Positions 7,981 through 12,474 of a stretch of DNA of 12,474 nt are shown here, one piece after another (the stretch's first letter is position 1; every line of letters begins with the position of its first letter). The stretch comes from Parvularia atlantis (taxonomy: Eukaryota; Opisthokonta; Rotosphaerida): NCBI GenBank assembly GCA_943704415.1, contig CALSCO010002532.1, positions 1 through 12,474 on the forward strand, in the 5' to 3' direction. The notes under the pieces were generated by a model. The model did no database searches, was not told the DNA's origin, and saw nothing but the letters and a program-made list of their open reading frames with translations. Position numbers and translations under genes: made by a program.

Positions 7981-8085
7981 CTCAACGTGCTCGCAGCCCA
8001 GATGATCAAGGCGCCGGCGGCTGCGGCGGCCATCGCGAGCGCGCCCGCACCGGCCAACGCGATGCAGAGCCTCGAGCAGGCATAG
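4775..8085 (+). CDS. SYF1: Pre-mRNA-splicing factor SYF1/XAB2, HAT-repeat protein, 18 exons
   Basis: My model joins 4775-4795, 4863-4998, 5063-5498, 5560-5758, 5812-5922, 5976-6101, 6152-6214, 6272-6370, 6430-6569, 6625-6703, 6763-6858, 6915-6997, 7058-7166, 7222-7407, 7462-7557, 7621-7728, 7783-7899 and 7981-8085 into 769 aa (human XAB2: 855). It aligns with XAB2 throughout. Landmarks are DLPYEEDLLRNPFS, FLHKMPRIWLDY, RALRALP, ARFTDQLGKLWC, VYEEAVTTVMTVRDFTQIFD, VNFKSVDDLAQVWCEY, YDRILDLKIATPQIIINYA, KLERARDLFEQAL, GLARHAMKIYDRATRAV and KHGNEDTFREMLR. SYF1 is a HAT/TPR scaffold of the Prp19/NineTeen complex in activated spliceosomes and acts in the nucleus; XAB2 is also linked to transcription-coupled repair. 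Thirteen of 17 introns are phase 0. The first two appear to use GC donors. The protein stops near LEQ, where XAB2 continues into an acidic tail of about 75 residues. Identity is very secure; the first two junctions less so. Confidence 0.95.
4796..4862 (+). other. SYF1 intron 1, apparent GC-AG intron
   Basis: From the only nearby ATG, the exon reads seven codons and must reach the conserved DDDLPYEED frame. No GT permits this at a plausible length. The donor ACG|GCAAGG with acceptor GTGCAG gives a 67-nt intron and a clean phase-0 join. CTGAG at 4833-4837 can be the branch. A non-AUG start is the alternative. Confidence 0.55.
4999..5062 (+). other. SYF1 intron 2, apparent GC-AG intron
   Basis: Removing 4999-5062 (donor AAGG|GCACGT, acceptor GCACAG, CTGAC at 5030-5034) gives AVKELPGSYKLW, the same length as XAB2 ALKLLPCSYKLW. 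A GT alternative (donor GTCTGG at 5002, acceptor ending GGCAG) also keeps frame but deletes three conserved positions. cDNA would decide. Confidence 0.55.
7950..7979 (+). repeat. (CA)15 microsatellite at the 3' splice site of the last SYF1 intron
   Basis: Fifteen CA units run directly into the acceptor AG of the intron at 7900-7980 (81 nt against a typical 55). The branch-like CTAAC lies just upstream (7936-7940). CA repeats are known binding sites for hnRNP L in animals and can change splicing. There is no polypyrimidine tract here. Confidence 0.9.
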
Positions 8086-8117
8086 ACAAGAGCGTGTGTT
8101 TGCTGCGGAAGAGAAGG

Positions 8118-8778
8118 ATGGCGATGGCGACGACGTTCGCCGACGACGCGACGGCGGCGCTGATCGCGCTGGTCGATGCGGCACGGGTCGGCGACGACGA
8201 CGGCGACGACGACGAGCAGCTGGCGGCGCTTGTGGCGCGGCTGCGGCGGTGCAGCGCGGACGACACGCGCGATCAGCACGTGTGCCTGGCTGGGCTGCGC
8301 GGCGCGGCGCGCGACCTCCGCGCGGTGGCCGGCGACGGGTATCGCGCGCGCGCCGCGGCGTACGCGGCCGCGGTGACGGCCGGCTGCGCGCTCAAGATGC
8401 TCCTCGGCTGGGCGCTGCCGACGCAGGCCGCGCTGGCGCACTGGGCCGCCGTGGCCGAGAGCGCGCCGTGGCGCGTCTACCACATCGCGAGCGGTGCGCG
8501 CGGATCGCGCGTGGCGCGCGGCAGCAGCTGATCACGACGGCGCGGCAGCCCTCCCGGTCGCGCTGTGGGCCGGACGCGACGTGCCCGGCCTGCTCGACTC
8601 GCCTGCGCGGCACCTGCGCGCGATGAACGCGGCGCACGAGCATCGCGCCGTCGCCCTCGGTGTTCTGGCCGCGTGCACGGCCGAGCGCGCGATCGACGAT
8701 GGCGGCGGCGGCGCCGACGGCTTCGCGGCGCGCGTGCTGCGGCGCGTGCTGACTGCGTTGCACGAGCTGCTGCCCTCA

Positions 8779-8809
<31 letters not shown>

Positions 8810-9975
8810 ACGCGCAGCCTGTCGATCTGCTCGACCGCGCTCTGGACGCGCTCGAGCGCTGCCGCGACGCCGCCCTCGCGCCGCTCGACCGCAACCACGG
8901 CGTGCCGTCGGCGCTGCAGCGCTACTGGCTGCCGGCCGTCGCGGGCGCGTATCTGCTGGTGACGTCGCGCGCCCAGGCCGTGCAGCGCTGGGACGACATC
9001 GTCGCCGTGCTCATCGACCTCCGCGTCGTCGTCGAGCGCTTCGCGGTCGAGTACCTCGTGCGCCCGGTCGTGCAGATGTACCACGTCGTGCGCTACGACC
9101 GGCACGAGATCTCGCTTGTCGAGGCCGCGTCGCTGCGGGCCGACATCGACGTGCGTTACCGCGACCCTTCATGTTGTGCCCTCTCACATGCGCGCACAGT
9201 CGCTCGAGCGCATGCTGCGCGACTTCCGCGCCGTGCACGCGCCCGACGCGCCGCCGCCCATGAACGACCTCGACGTCGCGCTGCGCGAGTACGAGCGTGA
9301 GCTGCAGTGGCCCGTTACGTCGCTGCTGTTTGGTGCGCGTGGTGCCGCGCACTGCAGCCGTCCGCCGACGCGTGTGCGCGCGCGTGTGCGCGCGCGTGTG
9401 CGCGCGAACGCGCAGGCAGCATGGCCCAGCTGCTGCTGATTCAGGTGCAGAAGACCAAGGTCGACTTGGAGATGGCCATGACGGCGCTCGACAAGCTGCT
9501 CAAGGCCAACGAGCTCAACTTTGCCCTGCTCACGTTCATCCCCGCGGCCTACGTCGCCGGCGCGCTCTACGTGCGCGCACGCGCAGCCTGGCAGCGGCGG
9601 CACAAGGTCTCGTTCACGAGCAGCCTGCGGCTTGTGCGGCAGCTGCTGCGGTGCGCGGCTGTGGCGCTTACAGTGCACGCGCGGCTCAATGTGTGTCGCG
9701 CGCGGCTCAAATGCGTGTCCCGCAGCAACGTCGACGTCCTGCTCAACCGGCACGACACGGCCGGGCCGGACGGCACCGCGTCTGCGCTGCCACCGCGCGA
9801 CCAGGGCCGCCTACTGATGGACGTGCACGTGCTGCGGTACTGCGCCGACGTCGTTGGCCCGGCCGAACGGGCCGACTTCCAGCACGACCTGCGCGAGCTT
9901 GAGGCCGTGACGATGTCGGCGCGGCAGCGGCTGCACACGCTGCAGCGCATCTACCGCAGTGTGCCGGGGCAATGA
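8118..9975 (+). CDS. NCA2-like mitochondrial ATP-synthase regulation protein, 4 exons
   Basis: Exons are 8118-8493, 8549-9150, 9200-9332 and 9416-9975, with introns of 55, 49 and 83 nt; the product is 556 aa. The signature is the NCA2-family core [19 protein letters not shown] (377-395) followed by [14 protein letters not shown] (396-409) and a hydrophobic segment [13 protein letters not shown] (411-423). A second hydrophobic stretch, [13 protein letters not shown] (251-263), lies upstream; both are probable membrane helices. In yeast, Nca2 sits in mitochondria and affects expression of the ATP6/ATP8 mRNA; here that role is by homology only. The first 125 residues are poorly conserved and carry an acidic D/E tract; another (DDDDDD) lies near residue 215. 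The ATG at 8118 is followed by a second at 8124 and starts 32 bp after the SYF1 stop, so the upstream 3'UTR and this promoter must overlap. Confidence 0.87.
9371..9406 (+). repeat. Three perfect 12-bp tandem copies inside NCA2 intron 3
   Basis: The unit CGTGTGCGCGCG repeats exactly three times (9371, 9383, 9395) inside the 83-nt intron 9333-9415. It explains why this intron is longer than its neighbours. The alternating purine-pyrimidine sequence could adopt Z-DNA. The array stops 9 bp before the acceptor. Confidence 0.85.
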
Positions 9976-10062
9976 TAGTATGCGATCGCACACAGGGGTG
10001 GAGAAAAGGGCGGCACACAGAGGGATTTGTACGATGAATGGGACAAGGGGGCCACGGCTTGG
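9976..10062. other. 87-bp gap between convergent genes
   Basis: Both the NCA2-like gene and the RING-LON gene end here. The gap is purine-rich on the plus strand and contains a 10-bp palindrome TGCGATCGCA (9981-9990). I see no canonical poly(A) hexamer on either strand. Confidence 0.5.
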
Positions 10063-11506
10063 TCAGCGCCAGTCGTACGTCTCGGGCTGCTCAGACGTCT
10101 CGCGCGTGCGCTGCATCACGTTGACGCTGATCATGTGGAACCGTTCGGAGACCTTGGTCGACTTGAGCAGGTTGTACTTGGCGATGGGCGTGAGCGGGAG
10201 CCACGTGCCCACCCAGAACGTCAGGTCGGCCACGTTCTCCGGCGGCTCGCCCACGACGCTCAGGAAGCGCTGCTTGGGCTCGTTGGGCAGGCGCGAGATC
10301 TGCGAGCGCACAAACTGCGGCGCGCGTGGGTCGCGTGCGCAAGGAGGGCACGCGCGGTGCACCTGCGTCAGGTCGTGCTTGATCTCGCTCAGCTCCTTGG
10401 CGTCGCACGGCTCGTCCACGACCGCATCGGTCGAGCAGTAGTGCAGGCCCTGCGTGCCCTCCTCCACCCTGCGTGCGCGAGCGCGCGCATGTGAGCGTCC
10501 GAAGCAAAGAGCGGCCCGCCTGCGCACCAGTGCTCGAGCACGCGTACGCGACTGATGATCTTGGCCGTCAGCAGCGCGCGCCCGTCCGCCAGGAACTCGC
10601 ACTCGTCCACCTGCGCGACCACGCCGACGTCGCCGACCTTGGCCTGGTAGTCTGTGAAGTTGGGCAGCTGCGGTCGCGATCGGCTCAGATCGGCCCCCGA
10701 TCGCGCCTCGGCGCCGCACGCACGTAGCAGAACTGCTTGTTGCCGTCGAGAATCCTCCGCAGCATCAGGCGGTAGCGCGGCTCAAACAGGTGCAGCGACA
10801 GCTTGCCGTTGGGAAAGATTACGTCCTGCGGGCGCATCGTGAGCGATGCTGCTGGCGCTTGCGCTTGCGCTTGCGCGCTCGCGGGCGCACGTTGAAGAAG
10901 AAGATAGGTAGCGTCTTGTGCCAGGCTTCGCGCGAGCGCAGCGCCTCGTCCAGCCGCGCCTTGTGCCTGAGTTATGGTGCGATCGGGCGCGGGATGAGTT
11001 GACGGCAGCGCGGGTGGAAGATTGCTGCGCGCACTGTTCGGGGAAGCACTGCTTGAGGATCGTGTTGATCAGCACGTTCTCCGGGTGCGTCCTGGCGCGG
11101 AGGGGCGGCCGCTGTCAGCACGTCGCCGCGGCGCCCGATCGCGATCGCACCGGCCGTCGATGTGGCACGGCGAGCGGCATGACGGGCACTTTTTGCGCGA
11201 GCGCTCGAGCGCCGACACTGCCGCGATACAATCGACGTGAGCCGCACGGCGCGCGAGCCGCGAGGGACCCGCGCACCGACGCAGACGCGGCAGAACGTGT
11301 GGCCGCACGAGAGCGTGAGCGGCTCCTGTGTGCGTCGTCGGTGCCGTGAGCACGATCAACGCGCGCGTGTCGCCCGCGCGCACCACAAGCAGCTGGAGGC
11401 ACACGGAGCACTCGAGCAGCGACGCGTCGATCGGCGTCCCGGCCGCGTTGGCGCCAGCGTCGTCCGCGCCCTCGTTGACGTGGTGGGTCCCGTTGGCGCC
11501 GTTCAT
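10063..11506 (-). CDS. RING finger plus LON substrate-binding domain protein (putative E3 ligase), 9 exons
   Basis: In minus-strand order the exons are 11506-11384, 11325-11277, 11217-11151, 11091-11035, 10966-10891, 10825-10724, 10667-10528, 10468-10363 and 10314-10063, with introns of 48-68 nt. The product is 323 aa. A C3HC4 RING is complete: Cys33, Cys36, Cys48, His50, Cys53, Cys56, Cys68, Cys71, with spacing C-x2-C-x11-C-x-H-x2-C-x2-C-x11-C-x2-C. A short linker (HPENVLINTILKQCFPEQ) resembles the segment after the RING in LONRF proteins. The LON domain follows from about residue 118: LPIFFFNDVIFPNGKLSLHLFEPRYRLML, broken across an intron after N124, then VAQVDECEFLADGRALL, IISRVRVLEH and a C-terminal helical part. 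LONRF-type proteins are ubiquitin ligases whose LON domain binds substrates. Unlike animal LONRF1-3 there are no TPR repeats. The ATG at 11506 follows the microsatellite; no start upstream adds family sequence. Confidence 0.9.
10855..10872 (-). repeat. Hexanucleotide (GCGCTT)3 in a RING-LON intron
   Basis: Three exact GCGCTT copies lie inside the 65-nt intron at 10826-10890. On the transcribed sense they read AAGCGC repeats, purine-biased and close to the donor. Confidence 0.8.
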
Positions 11507-11545
11507 CCTGCGGGCGGGGCGCGCGCGCGTGGTGCGGCCGCGTGA

Positions 11546-11554
11546 GCGCGCGCG

Positions 11555-11622
<68 letters not shown>
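11546..11622. repeat. Compound microsatellite (GC)12(GA)26 upstream of the RING-LON gene
   Basis: An alternating GC run (11546-11570) passes directly into 26 GA units (11570-11622), ending about 40 bp from the RING-LON start codon. In the sense of that gene the order is (TC)n then (GC)n then ATG. GC alternation favours Z-DNA and GA/TC mirror repeats favour triplex (H-DNA). GAGA tracts are also common promoter elements. Confidence 0.9.
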
Positions 11623-11623
<1 letters not shown>

Positions 11624-12229
11624 AGAGAGGCGCGGCGTGTGCACGACACAGACAGAGGAGGAGGGACCGCGGAAACGCCGTTGCCATGCGCCGGGCGTTG
11701 CGCGGCAGGGCCGGGCGAAGGGAGGCCGCGTGTGTGCTGCGGCGCACTGCACGCGGCCCGGGCGGTCCACCAACGCGCGCGCGCGGAAAGCAGCGCGAAC
11801 GGGGCGGCCGCCGAGCGTGGCGCGTGAGCGCGAGGTGGGCAGGAAAATGAACGGCAGCACGGCGTCCGAAACAGGCGCTCCCCGGTCCGCCTCGTCGCGG
11901 CGCACGGTCCGCCGCGCGACGCGCACGTTCGACGCCGACGGGCACGCGCCACGACGGGGCGCACGGCGCGGGTGGGGGCGAGCGGGACAAGGAAAATGAG
12001 CGACAGAGAGGCGAGTTCACCGGGTGACCATCGAACGGCGCCTCGATCGTCGCTACACAGGGGCTTTGAGCGGCCGATGCGGCGCGCGAGTACCCGGATA
12101 CCACCCCGATCTGCGCGCACCCCGTCGGCGATGGCGGTTGCGCGTCGGCGGGGCGCGAAAGCGCGGCGCGCGCGGGCACAGATGGGGGCACGCGACCAGA
12201 CGCGACTGGCGATTGGCCCGGGGTATGAT
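11623..12229. other. Intergenic region upstream of the RING-LON gene
   Basis: About 600 bp with no recognisable protein in any frame; long frames here are arginine/alanine/serine-rich artefacts of GC content and the microsatellite. It contains a direct repeat: AGGAAAATGAACGGCAG (11841-11857) and AGGAAAATGAGCGACAG (11990-12006), 15 of 17 bases identical and about 150 bp apart. In the minus-strand sense these read as CATTTTCCT elements and could be promoter sites. Confidence 0.5.
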
Positions 12230-12237
12230 TGACGTCA
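12212..12237. promoter_or_regulatory. Inverted CCAAT box plus perfect CRE
   Basis: ATTGG (12212-12216, an inverted CCAAT) is followed 13 bp later by the palindromic cAMP-response element TGACGTCA (12230-12237). This spaced pair is a classic eukaryotic promoter combination. It could serve the RING-LON gene about 720 bp away, but more naturally serves a gene beyond the right edge or a start near 12437. Confidence 0.45.
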
Positions 12238-12436
12238 TCGCCACTTCAGGGCCGGCTGAGTTGGCGAGTTGCGTCTCGTCCAAGGTCCAGTGCGATGAGT
12301 TACTTGTATGCGCGGGAACAAACAAACAAAGTGTGAATGAAAGGGAAGGCAGGGCGGGGGGGGAGAGAGAGAAGCAGAAGCGGGCCCGTGAGCAACGTCC
12401 GCCGCCTTACCACGCCGAACAAGGAAGGGACGCCAC

Positions 12437-12474
12437 ATGAAGGATGAGAAACTTGAAGATGCGGCTGGGGGGGG
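12437..12474 (+). CDS. Possible 5' end of a gene running off the window
   Basis: An ATG at 12437 opens a frame of 12 codons, MKDEKLEDAAGG, before the edge. Its composition (K, D, E) differs from the R/A/P-rich noise of the other local frames, and it lies about 200 bp downstream of the CCAAT/CRE pair. There is no homology evidence and the frame is too short to judge. On the other strand a frame starting at 12438 is equally unproven. Confidence 0.15.
   Translation, partial: MKDEKLEDAAGG

Noticed and set aside
9981-9990. TGCGATCGCA palindrome (resembles the cyanobacterial HIP1 core)
   Set aside because: It is a single copy in spliced eukaryotic DNA; expected by chance in GC-rich sequence.
11115-12191. 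358-codon minus-strand frame through the microsatellite
   Set aside because: It reads the (GA/TC) tract as a long serine-leucine run, shows no homologous sequence outside the repeat, and overlaps the RING-LON exons in a wrong frame.
12235-12438. Minus-strand frame starting MWRPFLVRRG near the right edge
   Set aside because: No family resemblance, proline/serine-rich, and its only apparent donor (GTAAGG) differs from the GTGCG style of this genome.
1-12474. CRISPR arrays, insertion sequences, operons, tRNA or rRNA genes
   Set aside because: No direct-repeat/spacer pattern, transposase, terminal inverted repeats, or clover-leaf/rRNA signatures were seen; the genes are spliced nuclear eukaryotic genes.

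Overview
The window is nuclear DNA from a very GC-rich eukaryote (roughly 70% GC by eye). It carries six recognisable spliced protein genes and a seventh whose 5' end is unresolved. I can place 35 introns in these six genes: nearly all are 48-83 nt, start GTGCG or close to it, have a CTGAC/CTGAT/CTAAC-like branch motif and end YAG. The short introns, tiny intergenic gaps and gene content suggest a compact unicellular genome. A metazoan-like beta-thymosin and a fungal-type carnitine-pathway dioxygenase make an opisthokont or a near relative plausible, but that is inference; I could not assign a species.

Layout. 1-215: promoter-like DNA with an E-box and an E2F-like inverted repeat. 216-415 (+): beta-thymosin, one intron. 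416-670: nothing coding seen. 671-1291, possibly to 1656 (-): polyQ-bearing prolyl-tRNA-editing (PrdX/YbaK-like) protein. Its presumed large first intron holds a degenerate 11-bp tandem array (1413-1533). 1714-3053 (+): methylthioribose-1-phosphate isomerase (MtnA/MRI1), four exons, the first with only four coding bases. 3088-4739 (-): mitochondrial-looking gamma-butyrobetaine/trimethyllysine dioxygenase, four exons. 4775-8085 (+): SYF1/XAB2 splicing factor, 18 exons. 8118-9975 (+): NCA2-like mitochondrial protein, four exons. 10063-11506 (-): RING plus LON-domain protein, nine exons. 11507-12474: intergenic, with a compound (GC)n(GA)n microsatellite, a short direct repeat, an inverted CCAAT box and a perfect CRE, then possibly the first codons of another gene at the right edge.

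The genes are packed head-to-head (35 bp between the dioxygenase and SYF1 start codons; 57 bp for the editing gene and mtnA if its first exon is right), tail-to-tail (34 bp mtnA/dioxygenase; 87 bp NCA2/RING-LON) and head-to-tail (32 bp SYF1/NCA2). They do not form one pathway: actin buffering, tRNA proofreading, methionine salvage, carnitine synthesis, the spliceosome, mitochondrial ATP-synthase expression and ubiquitin ligation are all housekeeping jobs. The less ordinary signals are two apparent GC-AG introns inside a splicing-factor gene, the 11-bp array, a beta-thymosin in what looks like a protist-style genome, 3n stop-free introns, and simple repeats inside or beside splice sites and promoters.
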